A stretch of 64,000 nucleotides of DNA from Pseudogymnoascus destructans (lineage: Eukaryota; Ascomycota; Leotiomycetes; Thelebolales; Thelebolaceae). This document shows positions 50,586 to 61,610 of this stretch, one piece after another. The first letter of the stretch is position 1; every line of letters begins with the position of its first letter. Below the pieces are notes generated by a model, which was not told the DNA's origin, did not search any database, and worked only from the letters and a program-made list of their open reading frames with translations. A program made the translations under genes and the position numbers. The stretch lies in assembly GCF_001641265.1 (NCBI RefSeq), contig NW_020167540.1, forward strand, positions 434,001-498,000, written 5' to 3'.

Positions 50586-52937
50586 TTAATTGGCCTTTTT
50601 CCAGCTCCCTACAACTGCCATCGCCTCCTTCCCACCATCTCGTACCCTCGAGTCACCTAGAACATCTGATAGACATCTCCACGGGTCTCTACCACCACCC
50701 CATCTCAAAACGTCCTCCTTCATCCTCTCTCCCCTTTCCCTATCAACACTCGCGCCGTCCTGTCCACCCTGGAACACCACCTTCCAGATCCGATCTGCTA
50801 GGACTTGGTCGAATAGGTAGCTGTAATACGTACTGCCATAGCCGCTTAGATGCCCAAAGAAACCCTGCCAGCTCGTCCCTTCAGGGTCTTGCGGTAACAT
50901 CGCATGCTGCCTCTGGATCTCATGGAACACTTGCGTGGAATTAAAGGACTTATCAAGCGGTGCCTCCGAGTGGTATGCTTGATCAAGCATTGCGAGAATA
51001 ATCTGGGACTCAGTCTCCACACCGCTGAACTGCTTGCCAATCGCAAGTTTCTCCTCGACAAGCCTGTATGGGAGAGGCTGGTCAGTCTCATAATGCCTGG
51101 CAAAGAGGCTGAGTACAGTAGGATCAGCCGCAAAGTGTTCCATAAGTACAGACGGCAACTCGGCGAAGTCGGTGGCACAACGAGTACCAGAGACTTCTTG
51201 TAGAGAGGTACGGCCTAGGATAGAGTGGATTGCGTGGCCCATTTCATGAAAGAGGGTCTGCACCTCGCTGAAGCTGAGGAGACTGGCTTTAGCTGATGTG
51301 CGGAAGTCGCAGATCAGCGCAATGGTAGGGAGTTGCCTCAGAGAACCAGAGGCACGCGAGGTAGCCATGCCATCGTTAGCAGCCTCCTCAGCAGAGGAAA
51401 AGATGCGATCGTGGGAAACTGCTGCCTCTTCAATCTCCTCCTCTGCAATTTCACGCGAACAACGGAGTGTGAAATGTGCCGGGTTGGGAGATTTTCCAGG
51501 TCGCGAGAAGAGGTCACAGTAGAGCACAGCGACATGTCCGTCAGTCTCCGAGATCACATCGAGGCGACGCACATCATTATTCCACGCTTCTCCATGAACG
51601 GTTTCTCGAGGTGCAAATCGAATGCCATAAAGCCTTGTAAACAAACGAGACAAACCTTGCATGACGGTCCCAAGGGAGAAGTACGCCGACAAAAAGTCAG
51701 GGTTCCGAGACTTGGAGTGCATGGACGATCGGAGCTGGGAAATGTAGAAATCCTTGTCCCAAGGCTGTAATCTAGCAGATGTGCTAATTGTATGCCTGTC
51801 TTTAAATTGCTGGAGTTGATCAACCTCTTGCTTCGCCTTTGGTTTATTACCTTCGGATAAGGCGCTTAAGAACTGATTGACGGACTCTGGTGACTTCGCC
51901 ATCTTATCCCCTAGAGCTAGATGTCCATAGCTTTTGTATTGAGTGAGCTTCGCCAATTCCGCTCTCTTTCTCATCAAATCATCGAGTCGCTGAATCTGTG
52001 CAGGGGAGGATGTCCTATTTGCAAGAAACAGATCTCTCCGTACGCCTTCGTTTTGGACGGATCTGATGGCTGCAATGGAAATGTCACTGTGCGTTGGTAC
52101 CACAGCAGAACCCCACCTCGTGACGCTCCTTACTAGTAGGGGATCCATCCCCTTGAGCTTGCCACTTGAGAATTGTAGTTCTCGCTGTGCTGGCTCCATG
52201 GACTCCACGAAATCATGACCAACCTCACTAATTTCCTGCGACAATCGTACGAACTTTTCTCGGATCGCTTTGGGTAGGGCAATGGCCGATTTTGTGAAAT
52301 CCTTTTTGAGGGCTTGTGCAACAACCATCTCCTCTTCTGTCCATGTGGCTGTAATTTCTGGGTCGGCCATAGCTATTCCCAGCTGCTCATTGAGTCCTGT
52401 CGTTGTGTTCAGAACGTTCATAAACTCAAACATCATAGAGTGAGCTTGCGAGGCAGCGTATTGTATCCTCTCGTCGGGGTGTGTAGCTCGGACAAAGTCT
52501 GAGAGATCGATAACCCGGCATAGCATGTCACTCAGTGTATCCAGATCTCTGGCGATGCTTTGATATTCATGCTTCAATAATGCACTTAGCACCTTATGCA
52601 CAATCCGTTTCGCCTTCTGGAGATTTGCATCCGCAAACCGTTCGAATCCTTTGGCATTGACAAGATATCTATTCTGGAAGAGCCCTATATTGTGCCCTTT
52701 CGCACCGGCTTTGGACGAGGAAGAGAATTCCTTCCAAAAGTCCTTCGAGTCGAATATCTGCCTGAGAGTCCTCTCATCGTGAAGCGCTCCCGGAGCTGAA
52801 TTGTCGAGTGGTTTTGATCGTGATTCGCGATCGATATATTGTGTTGCCGTACTATATTGTAGGCGTGTCTGGGCTCTGTATCGGTTTGAAATACATTTTG
52901 CATATACCCACGGGCGGTTACGTGCGACCTTAAACAT
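50586..52937 (-). CDS. OCT1: Mitochondrial intermediate peptidase (M3 family)
   Basis: A 783-residue, single-exon protein. N-terminal MFKVARNRPWVYAKCISNRY is a basic presequence. The zinc site HEMGH lies near residue 562 in SFSEVQTLFHEMGHAIHSIL, followed by the second ligand region TDFAELPSVLMEHFAADP, as in thimet-type M3 peptidases. The order, length and FHEMGHAIHS...GTRCATDFAELPS context fit Oct1/MIPEP, which removes an octapeptide from imported precursors after the first matrix cleavage. The C-terminal segment YLFDQVLADRIWKVVFQG is typical too. Confidence 0.93.
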   Translation of the reverse strand: MFKVARNRPWVYAKCISNRYRAQTRLQYSTATQYIDRESRSKPLDNSAPGALHDERTLRQIFDSKDFWKEFSSSSKAGAKGHNIGLFQNRYLVNAKGFERFADANLQKAKRIVHKVLSALLKHEYQSIARDLDTLSDMLCRVIDLSDFVRATHPDERIQYAASQAHSMMFEFMNVLNTTTGLNEQLGIAMADPEITATWTEEEMVVAQALKKDFTKSAIALPKAIREKFVRLSQEISEVGHDFVESMEPAQRELQFSSGKLKGMDPLLVRSVTRWGSAVVPTHSDISIAAIRSVQNEGVRRDLFLANRTSSPAQIQRLDDLMRKRAELAKLTQYKSYGHLALGDKMAKSPESVNQFLSALSEGNKPKAKQEVDQLQQFKDRHTISTSARLQPWDKDFYISQLRSSMHSKSRNPDFLSAYFSLGTVMQGLSRLFTRLYGIRFAPRETVHGEAWNNDVRRLDVISETDGHVAVLYCDLFSRPGKSPNPAHFTLRCSREIAEEEIEEAAVSHDRIFSSAEEAANDGMATSRASGSLRQLPTIALICDFRTSAKASLLSFSEVQTLFHEMGHAIHSILGRTSLQEVSGTRCATDFAELPSVLMEHFAADPTVLSLFARHYETDQPLPYRLVEEKLAIGKQFSGVETESQIILAMLDQAYHSEAPLDKSFNSTQVFHEIQRQHAMLPQDPEGTSWQGFFGHLSGYGSTYYSYLFDQVLADRIWKVVFQGGQDGASVDRERGERMKEDVLRWGGGRDPWRCLSDVLGDSRVRDGGKEAMAVVGSWKKAN

Positions 52938-53173
52938 ACTCTTCTCCTCCTACTCGCATAAACACGAAAATATACAAGAAATTTGATATAGAACCCAACG
53001 CTGTCGTTTCGTTCCCGGTTCTGGAAATAAGGTTTATACGCGCCGCCGCTTTAAGAACTATCCGATAGCGCATACTTCCGCGATCTGCCGCTGCCGTGAC
53101 CAAGCTTCTGAGCCGACATCAGACATTTCTTCAACTGGTCTATTGAGTGTTTACGCCAGGTTCAATTCAAGCT

Positions 53174-54014
53174 ATGTCTTTCTCTCCGCTCCTGCGATCG
53201 GTAAGAATAATTGAACAATTCATATCGACAAGAGCTAACTGGTTCTAGAGGGCAATTGCACCCGCAGCCACTGCATTGGTGGGCGCGGCTACCATCCTCT
53301 ATCCCAAAACCACTCTCCATGCCGAGGAGGTTAGATCAGAAGACGTACGGTATTCGCCTCAAATATATTTATCACAATGCTAATAATGTATAGTCCAAGC
53401 GGAAATCGATATACGATGACGAGCCGACAGCACCCGCATCAGCAGGCGCCGAGTCGTCTTCGCTCGTGACAGCTACCCGTCAGGCGCAGACGTCACGCCA
53501 GTCACCTACCGACCGTCTTGCTGTCCAAATTGGCAAGACTCGTCTGTTCATCCACGCACATGTCGCCGCTGCCGAGGACAAGGTCAACTCGGCAATGGAC
53601 TCGCTCCTAACCCTCGAGAACAACTTCACAAGCACTGTCGCTTCTTTGGCGCCATCGCGTGAGTCCGGCGAGAGGATCATGCCTGGAGCTGTATACGTGC
53701 TTGTTGCCGCCATGGCTGGTAGCATTGCCACTCGCAACCGCAGCATACTTCTCAGAGGGCCCGCACCTCTAGCAATCGGTGTTGCGGCCGGCTGGGTTGT
53801 TTTACCCGTAACCATGCGCAACGTCAGCGATTTGCTGTGGAAGTACGAGCAGAAGTTCCCAGCCTTGGCGAATGGGCACTTGAAGGCGAAATCTGGCATT
53901 GAGCGTGCGATTTATATGACAAAGGTGCACACAGAGCAGGCGGTGAGAGTTGTTGACGAGAAGGTCGCCGAGGGAAGGGAAGCGGTTGAGGGATGGGTGA
54001 GCAAAGGGAAATAA
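53174..54014 (+). CDS. MICOS complex subunit Mic26/Mic27-like (apolipoprotein-O family)
   Basis: Three exons, 53174-53200, 53249-53344 and 53394-54014, about 247 residues. The tiny first exon encodes MSFSPLLRS, joined to RAIAPAATALVGAATILYPK. After a hydrophilic stretch (TRQAQTSRQSPTDRLAVQIG) the protein has two hydrophobic segments, GAVYVLVAAMAGSIATRN and APLAIGVAAGWVVLPV, the layout of Apo-O family proteins in the inner mitochondrial membrane at cristae junctions. The C-terminal part is a charged helix (EQAVRVVDEKVAEGREAVEG). It is divergent from OCT1, another mitochondrial gene, over about 235 bases, so they may share a promoter. Confidence 0.85.
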
Positions 54015-54350
54015 ATGAGCTGCGGTATGAGTCGAGCTTCTGTACAAAACTTCCCTTTTCGTTAAAGATATAAAATAAAACATTAGGAATCACGTCAGTG
54101 CGGAATAATCTCATGGAACTCACGGCCCTTCGCAAGACAAGGCAACTGGTGAACTTTGCTCTTACAACACAACTACGTTGGGCTCGACGTCTTCCCAGCC
54201 ACAGTTAACCTCCTCCTGTATGGATTTTTCCAACAACCACAGTCTCAGATATACATCCTAAACCTCAACACTAGTCTCCGCCCACAACATGATTCTCCTG
54301 CCCAAACCCGAGTCACGGTTCGTCATGGGCTATCAAAAAGGGCCTGCGCG
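54015..54350. other. Intergenic stretch between convergent genes
   Basis: 335 bases with no supported gene; an open frame at 54156-54422 has no family resemblance and overlaps the next gene antisense. Confidence 0.45.
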
Positions 54351-54758
54351 TTAATTGCCCCTCTCCCCTCCGTGCAAGGCCAACTCGTCCCTATGACCCG
54401 ACCCCCCCGCCCGCCCAGATAAGGCCAACACTTCCGCAAGTTTTTGGGTCGCATTATCGAGCGCCTCGAGTGTCGCAGGCGGCTGTCCCATAGCCGATCT
54501 AGACTAAGTTATATCATACTCCCGTAGTACATGATGGTTAATACTTACTGGCATGGGGGACACCTTCTCGAATACATAACGTTGATACATGCTTTCCACA
54601 ATATAGGAATGGAGTTGATACATGCTTTCCACAATATAGGCAATGATGTAAGTAGCAACAATAACTGATACGAAAACCGCCAAACAGAAGAAGAAATATT
54701 TCCAGTAATGGTTGATCATCCTCGACGTTCTCTCATAGGCTATCTCATCCTTCAACAC
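54351..54758 (-). CDS. Small single-pass membrane protein of unknown function
   Basis: Two exons, 54758-54549 and 54503-54351, about 120 residues. The 45-bp intron (GTAAGT...CTTAG) is phase 0. Exon 1 encodes MLKDEIAYERTSRMINHYWK and a membrane segment, YFFFCLAVFVSVIVATYIIA. Then comes a tandem duplication of 11 residues (YIVESMYQLHS/YIVESMYQRYV), caused by a 33-bp direct repeat at about 54581-54641. Exon 2 encodes a helix-like stretch (PATLEALDNATQKLAEVLAL) and a polar tail. I recognise no family. The splice join restores a 50-codon open frame, which supports the model. Confidence 0.5.
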
Positions 54759-55007
54759 TCTAGTTAGCTAATATTTTCAGTGGTGTCAAGAGTCTGGCTA
54801 GATACATCGTCTTTGTGTTTACACTTTTGGCATCCTGTCATAGTGACCCCTGGATTGGGTTCGGTTTCGGGCAATTTTATTTTTTTTGAATAGTTTGCGA
54901 CGTGTATCTTCATGATTGTGCGAGGTGTTGTGTTTAATGCTACGGGTTGGGATTCTGATCTGGAAGGAGCGAGTGTAGTTGTTTACAATTACAATAATGA
55001 GCTGTTT

Positions 55008-55760
55008 TTAAGGCAGGCGCCGCCTTCCCTCATATATGGACACCTGACTATGACTATCATGCCCCCTATTTCTGTGCTCTAGTTTTTCGATTTGGCTGAC
55101 ACCTCCATCGCCACTGTTTCCGTTATCTGGTATTTCGGTTTGGCCGACATCTTCATCCCCATCAGCTCCCCCATTTCCGTTGTCTGGTTTTTCAATTTGG
55201 CTGACACCTCCATCACCATCAGACCCCTTGTTTCCTATGTGTGGGTTTTCGATTTGGCTTAGGATAACCAAGTATCGGGCTTCACAGTTATCCGGCGTAT
55301 ATTCGCGGTTGCTGATGTTCTTTCGACGCGGTTCTTGTGTCATCTGGCGTGCAATTTGGGGCTAGAAGGCCATTATCTCGAAGCCGTAGCGTGCCCTTGT
55401 TCCAGCTTGTTCCAGGAGGCTTGGCATGAGGGATTTGCTCGAGGAGAAGACTGTCTTCTGCGCCTGTCTAGTTGTGTCCGGGGTGATATACCTGGGATTG
55501 TGATATTTCCCCTCGGAATAATTTGCGTGTGGGGAGCCATGAATCCACTTCATGGGCTCGTGGTGGTAGTGGCGGAGTGTTCTATGTTTATCGGGTTCGT
55601 TATTTGGGAGCGTAGGCAGCATGATGAAACCCTCCTCCTGCCAGGCCTGCTCCAGCCGGGCGTACTCCAGCCAGTACTGCTCCAGCCGGAGGTGCTCCAG
55701 TCGGGCCCGCTCCAGTTGGGCTTGCTCCAGCCGGTACAGCTCCCACCGGGCTGCTCGCAT
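55008..55760 (-). pseudogene. Lineage-restricted gene with two repeat regions, split by one in-frame TAG
   Basis: From ATG 55760 the frame reads MRAARWELYRLEQAQLERAR and on through a Leu-Glu-Gln/Arg repeat (15-bp DNA unit, about 55649-55740) likely to form a coiled helix. A mixed region ends GTRARYGFEIMAF at a TAG (55359-55361). The same frame then continues without a break as PQIARQMTQEPRRKNISNRE into a second repeat (SQIEKPDNGNGGADGDEDVG type, four diverged copies) and stops at 55008. I found no GT-AG pair in the right phase that removes the TAG. A single C-to-T change in CAG would create it, so this is a gene with a nonsense mutation, two genes, or a readthrough case. The frame is also open upstream to 56030, so the start is uncertain. 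No family recognised. Confidence 0.5.
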
Positions 55761-56214
55761 AGTGTTTGCTGGAATATTGATGTAACTAATAAAATTCTTG
55801 TGTATGTATGTTGGATTGTTTGAATCAAAAGAGGTACAACAAACTGCTGTCTTGGTATGGTGTCCTAAACAGAAATCTATGGACGGAAGGGGCGATGTTG
55901 AGTCGAAGACCCAGTGTAAGTGATATGTGGTAAAGTAGAAGGAATGAAAACGGTCAACAAGCCTTAAACTGGAGTGGCAGGAGCAATAAGAGCAAGAGAG
56001 TGTTTCTGGTCCATGATGATATATAATCATAACTATTTTTGCAATTCAGTTGGATTTAATATTACCTTCTGGGCCTAATCCGTCCAGAATTCAAAATCCA
56101 AGGCTTGGGTTTGAGCCTTAAGACCTATAAAATCTTGCCTTCCTACTAGATACTGCTCTTAAAGTTGAAGCAGCGTAGCTGTCAACCCGGACCGCCCTAT
56201 GGCTTGTCCCCATC
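55761..56214. other. Intergenic stretch
   Basis: 450 bases with the probable promoter of the split gene and the 3' end of the RED-like gene. The minus-strand frame open from 55760 to 56030 has no distinguishing features. Confidence 0.4.
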
Positions 56215-57883
56215 TCAAGACTTGCCTTCCATCTTCCTCCTTTCCATTACTTTCAGCACATCCGCCGCGCTATTGACATCCCCCTTCCTCTTCTTCGGCC
56301 CACGCTTCCTCTTAGCCTTCCCATCGCCCCCCCCTTCCTCCCCATCATCATCACCGCCCCAATTAGAGAGTTTGATCTTCTCATCGCCATAGTCCTCTTC
56401 ATCAGCAAACCGGCTGCTGCCAAATCCCATGTCAATATCATCAGCATCGCGGTCCTGCGACTGAAGCATCTTCTGAAGATTCGTCTCGCGTGCGGCGTCT
56501 TCTTCGGACTTGGCTTCTTTGACTTGACCTCCGATTTGCGACGCCTTTTTCAATGCAGCCAGAATCGTAGGATCTCCAAGAGCGGGCTTGGCAGAGGTTT
56601 TGGACGTTGGTGCCGTCTCGCCGAAATAATTCCTTGCTTTGACAACAGCTTTAGGTCGTGGAGGTGGTGGCATAGACAGCTTATCAAGTGAAGCCGTCTC
56701 CTCTTCAGGGGTCTGACTCGGACTCGGTACATCCTTGCTTGGTGCTTCCGCGATTTCACCATCTTCAGCTTCGGAGTCGACATCATCGTCTAAGCCAGCG
56801 AGAGGATCATAGTCGTCTCCAGCATCATCGAAAATGTCAAAGTCCTCATCTTCTTCAATTGTTGGAGTCGGTATATCAGGAACCTCCATTCCGAGAGGTG
56901 CTGCATCTTTATCCGGCATTAACAAGGCATGCTTCTCTTCCTTTGGTTGTTCTACCTGCACCCTTCTGACCTTTCGCTTCTCGTCTCCACGCTCATCCAC
57001 GGTAATAAGCACTTCTCTCCCCCGTTCGTCTTTCTCAATCCTTGGCTCGGCCCTTGAGGCGCCCACCTTCTTAAACTTCGTACCAAGGGAAGGTCCAGCC
57101 TTCGCTTTCGCCTCTGCCCTTGCAGCCTTCAGCTCAGCCAATATCTGATCTCTATTCCTCTTCTTTCCAGGAACCAAAGATGCCTTCGCCATCTCTCCAT
57201 GTTTTGCTGCCCTCTCCCGGGCCACAGGGACGATCTCTTTCTCTTCCAGCTTCTCAAACTCGTCGTCAACATCAACCTCATCTCCTTCGTCTTCCGCATT
57301 TTCCTTCGATTTCCCCTGCAGCACATCTTCCCCCCTTCTAACCCTCTCCAGTAGCTTATAGTCGAGTCCCTTCATAAGATGAACACTGTTGACATCTCCA
57401 CCAATAATCTCATCTCGCAGCCTCTCAAATGTCGCTTGGTCGATCTGTTGTAGTTTCATCATCTCCTCCAGTGCCTTGACTCTTTCAGCCTTATCATCCT
57501 CCACCTCAGACTCTCGCATCTGTGTCCGGTCAACATATCCACTTGCGAGTTTTGCCCCTCTCGGCGCGGCAACCGATCGGAACTTCTTCGTCGGCTGTTG
57601 TCCAGAGACTTCTCGCTGGCGCTCTGCAAGTTGTCGCGCAAAATCGTTGCCTCCGGAAGTGGCTACAGACCGGCTACAAAAGACAGTTAGTTCTCATTCT
57701 AGGATATAGGTGGGGGCGGGAACCATACGGCGTCATAGGTATGCTGGAACGCATCCGTGAACCAAGGGCTGTGGCGCCACCATCGCGGCGTGGGGTGGCG
57801 CCAAGTGTCGCCTTGTTATCGCCATTAAGACTCTGCCGCGCAGGAGTATCGAGTACCAGCTTCCGAAACTGCTGATTGTTCAT
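56215..57883 (-). CDS. RED-like splicing protein (RED/IK N-terminal domain)
   Basis: Two exons, 57883-57729 and 57673-56215, about 537 residues. The intron (GTATGG...TTGTAG) joins SSIPMTP to RSVATSGGNDFARQLAERQR. The N-terminus MNNQQFRKLVLDTPARQ and the stretch YVDRTQMRESEVEDDKAERV match the RED N-terminal domain. A helical region follows (ERVKALEEMMKLQQIDQATF, GLDYKLLERVRRGED). The rest is charged and disordered, with acidic patches and a basic tail (KAKRKRGPKKRKGDVNSAAD). RED (IK) works with Smu1 in activating the spliceosome before catalysis. The gene shares a 270-base convergent/divergent boundary with the nucleoside hydrolase 3' end. Confidence 0.85.
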
Positions 57884-58151
57884 GGTGACGGTTGTTGCAA
57901 GAGAGTGTAGAGGGTTTGGGTTGTGGTCGCAGCGCAGCACCAGTTCACATCAGCGGCGATGCGAGGCTTTGAACGACGAGGCTACGGATTTAAATTTTGG
58001 TGTTCACCAATTGCTTTACCTATCTATCCAAAAAAAAAACCAACAGTGGAATTCCTCTTTCTTAGTAATCATAGCTCTGATCGAGAGCTTCTATTTATCT
58101 ATAGCTATGCTCAATACAACAATGAGTTTTTCTGAACTATTTATCCCCACT

Positions 58152-59593
58152 TCAATTCTTGGCCGGAGCATTTATCGCATCTGCCTTCTCCAGACAATCC
58201 TCAATAACTTTCCAAAAGTTCTGCACATCGAGGCTCCTCGGTATCTTCACACCCTCCTGCCCCGGTGGCAAAAGCGTGGCAATTGTCCTGCCCGTCTCCG
58301 TCTTCCCATCAAGAGCTTCCGCGTGAGTACCCTCCGTGATAACCTTAACATTAAACCTCTCACGTCTACCCTGCTGTCCCTCCTCATGGTCATATAATGG
58401 TATGGCATATTCGGTGCCTTCAAACATTGCTGCTACCGCAATTGGATCGTGGAGGGGTGGCCCTTCTGACAACCCGAAAACTTTGTCGTATGTTTCGGCG
58501 AAGAAGCAAAGTAATTCGACCAGCATGGTTCGGAGAATCGAGGGTTTCGTATCGTTTGATGGAGTATCTTTCTTTCCATAATGTAATAGTTTAATAACTT
58601 CTTTATTGGCGAGGACCTGGTGGGAGACGTCCAGAGGGATAAGAGTCGTCTTAGCTGCCAACTCAGGAAGATCGAAGATAGTTACTGCTGCCTCGGGGTC
58701 CACAACTATATTAAATTCTACCGGTATTAGTAAAGATATATAACATTTATCGACTCAGTAATTTACCTGCGTAAGGAGTCCAGTTCCCGTATCGTTCAGT
58801 ACTACCAACCTTTCCCATCGGTGCAGCAGTGAACCCACCACCGATAGCGCCTCCCATGATAGAAAGGCCCTTGAGATGCCCAACTACAGCTGGGTACTTC
58901 ATAACCAGCCCGGCAACATTCGTTAATGTACCTGTTGCTACAAGCCAGCAGGTGTTTGGAGGTGTTGCAAGAATGGCTTTTGCCATGGCATCAACTGCTT
59001 CAATAGACAGATCGGCTGGTCCTGCTGGAGTTGGCAGAAGGTCTGTTCCAGCTAACCCGGATTCCCCTGGGGATTTCGTTAGCAGTTATGCCAACAAGGC
59101 ATTGCTGGGATAGCTGTTGCGCACCATGGATAGCGTCAGCATGGACGGCAGGCCGAACCAGCGGCTTGCTTGCCCCTCTGTAAACCGGGATGTCTGGCTT
59201 CCCAATAGCCGTCAAGACACTCCCTGCGTTTGCTGTCGTCTTGTCTAAGGAAGCATTGCCATGGACAGTGCTTAGGCCCAAAAGCCCCACGGCTGGATGA
59301 TGAGCTGCTAGTAAAATGGCGAAGGCATCCTATAAGTGGTGGTTAGCAATTGGTCACGGGTTGAGAATTCATATTTCCTGGATCTCCACCATGTGACAGC
59401 GGTAAGGATTCGTCCGTCATCCACAGAATTTGGCATGAGGAGGTGCCGCCGTCTGATAGAGAGGTGTTGTCAGGGTGGTAAGGAGACAAACATCATGACC
59501 TTACAATATTAGCCACAACTTCTGCAACTTGATAGAAAGGACTTTACCAGGATCGCAGTCTAGCCATATAGGTATTTTATTGGTCGATGCCAT
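58152..59593 (-). CDS. Inosine-uridine preferring nucleoside hydrolase, with an 8-nt microexon
   Basis: Five exons: 59593-59548, 59492-59499 (8 nt), 59329-59125, 59066-58767 and 58705-58152, about 370 residues. The catalytic N-terminal motif DxDPGxDDA is rebuilt only if the microexon GTCATGAT is used: exon 1 ends CDPG (partial), the microexon gives HD, and exon 3 starts DAFAILLAAHHPAVGLLGLS. Its flanks are AAG before and GTTTGT after. Other family features: VHGNASLDKTTANAGSVLTA, the central LVATGTLTNVAGLV, GGAIGGGFTAAPMGKVGSTE and the C-terminal DPIAVAAMFEG with the catalytic His region. It hydrolyses ribonucleosides to base and ribose for salvage. The Asp pairs expected to bind calcium are present. 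Confidence 0.9.
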
Positions 59594-60117
59594 TTTGAAC
59601 AGCGAATATTCAAAAAAAGGGGCCGCCGAGCTGTTTGTTTGAAGAATATTGAATCCCTCATATCCTGGCTTCAGAGCTGTGGGGTACGAGTGGGCTAACC
59701 GCGTGATCTGTTTACGTAGGCCAAATGACGGTTCTACTTTTTGGAGCTTATATTCACTTTTTGGCTGTTGTAACTTATGGGTTGACGTTTGATGACTATT
59801 GTACTGCTAGTCGTATATGAATGCGACATTGTAGGGAGTTGAAGATGTTTTTTTGGATTGTGTTGCGATGCAAAATAGAGCGTGTGGCCGAAGTGTAAAT
59901 TCTTGAATGGTGAATATATCCGAATTCATTATAAGAAATTATTTTAGCACTCAAGATAAATAAACAAACAAAACAAATGTATGAATCAATATTAATGACC
60001 CTATACTACACATATCTACCTATTATCTAGTGATGGAGTTAATGTAGTCGCTTCAAATTACGAAAAATAAAATATCAATACAAATACACGTCGAGTATCA
60101 ATACCGACAGATCCACC
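59594..60117. other. Intergenic stretch
   Basis: 520 bases, AT-rich, between the nucleoside hydrolase promoter and the Isc1 3' end. No supported gene or repeat. Confidence 0.5.
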
Positions 60118-61610
60118 CTACCAATCCTTCACTTCATGCTTGTCATCGTGTTCAACGCCTCCAGCAGTCCCCCTAGCATTTTTAATTTCCCACTCAAACT
60201 CCTTCAACGCCCTGAGCTCGCTCCCAACAAACAGTCCCCCGATCAGACCATCGATTACCCCAGCGCTCAAACCCAACGTGGATAAAAGCATAAGCAAGAA
60301 CGACACAAAGTTCCTTGGAGACCACCATATTGCAATAAGACAACCGATGGAGATGACAAGCGATCCAATAAAGTGGTACAGCCTCCATCGCCGCTGCTTC
60401 CCTTCTCGGATCGTGTAGGTGTGGATCATTTCCAATATCTCATCATATGTCGAGGGCAGGAGATACGAAACACCCAAAACCTTATGTTTCTCGGATCCAC
60501 TCTCTGTATGGCCATGAGTGACCGGTGGGCTGGGTAGAGCCACATTGCTCTCCTGTCCTGCGACATCACTCCATCGGAGTGTAGCTCCCACCGAAAAGTG
60601 ATCACTGAGAGAGCACTGAAAAGTAGGGTGCGGCTCAGTCATGCCAACATAAGCAGATTCCACTACCCACGCCCCAGCCTCTCCGTGCCTTTTGCCGTCC
60701 CCTGCAAATATGTAATCAAGTCGCTTAGCCTTTGGGTCGCTGGTACTGAGCGGTATAGTAATGGCAGGTTTCCCCAGGCCCAACTTTTGCTGCTCTTCCT
60801 TGCTCCACCTCCAAGTGTTCAGCACACTGTCACAGGTAATTCCGTTTTCGTTTAGGTTCAACGCAGCAGTCGGGACGCCTCGCATCCTAGCTTTCTCGCT
60901 TTTGTCGATTGCTGCTCCTAGACTGGAATCTGGGTGCAATGCGCGCCATACGTCTTGGACAGGTGCATGTGACGTGACTAGGCGATGGGCTAATGAAAGC
61001 GGTATCATATTAAAGTCTCCCAGTGCGATGGCGAGATGCCCTCGGTCTGCTGCTCCGCGGATGAGTTTTGCAACCTCCCATGCCTGGGCGGTTCTGTGGC
61101 AGATATAGGAGTCATGTGGCTCAACTTCGTAAGGAGCATGGAGCTGGCGTGGTGTTAGTAGGTTGATAAAAGGGGAAGGGTAAGACTTACATGAGTTGTA
61201 AACACTTCGACAATATCCTTAGGACCTGAGCCTATGCGAATCCTCGCACAAGCAACGCCCTTTCCAACGTACCAGTCTCCCCTGAAAAATGCGGTTGGCC
61301 GTCCATTAAGTCGATATGGCACCATTGAACTCTCCTCTATGGGCCATTTCGATAGAATTGCAAGACCTGCTCCAAAAATTCCACCATAGTACAATTTACC
61401 ATAGGGCAATATATGGCGAGTTTCCTTGCGGATTGCTACATAGTCTTCGTGGGTCCAGAGTTCCTGGAGCCCAACAATTTGAGGTGTGGGCTCGGCGGTG
61501 ACGATACGCTTCCCAATTTCCAAAAGTCGCTCATGTTGAAGCGTCGAGATATACTTGAGCCCCCAGCAGTTGAGGGTTAATATGTTAAGCTCCTCTGGCG
61601 TGGAAGCCAT
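60118..61610 (-). CDS. ISC1: Inositol phosphosphingolipid phospholipase C (neutral sphingomyelinase type)
   Basis: Two exons, 61610-61191 and 61143-60118, about 481 residues; the 47-bp intron (GTAAGT...GCCAG) is phase 0 and joins VFTTH to LHAPYEVEPHDSYICHRTAQ. The EEP/DNase I-like fold motifs are NILTLNCWGLKY, IVGLQELW (metal-binding Glu), ALGDFNMIPLS, RLDYIFAG and SDHFSVGATL (catalytic Asp-His). Two membrane segments near the C-terminus (FIGSLVISIGCLIAIWW and FVSFLLMLLSTLGLSAG) match Isc1/nSMase2-type anchoring. It hydrolyses inositol phosphosphingolipids to ceramides at ER and mitochondrial membranes. Confidence 0.93.
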
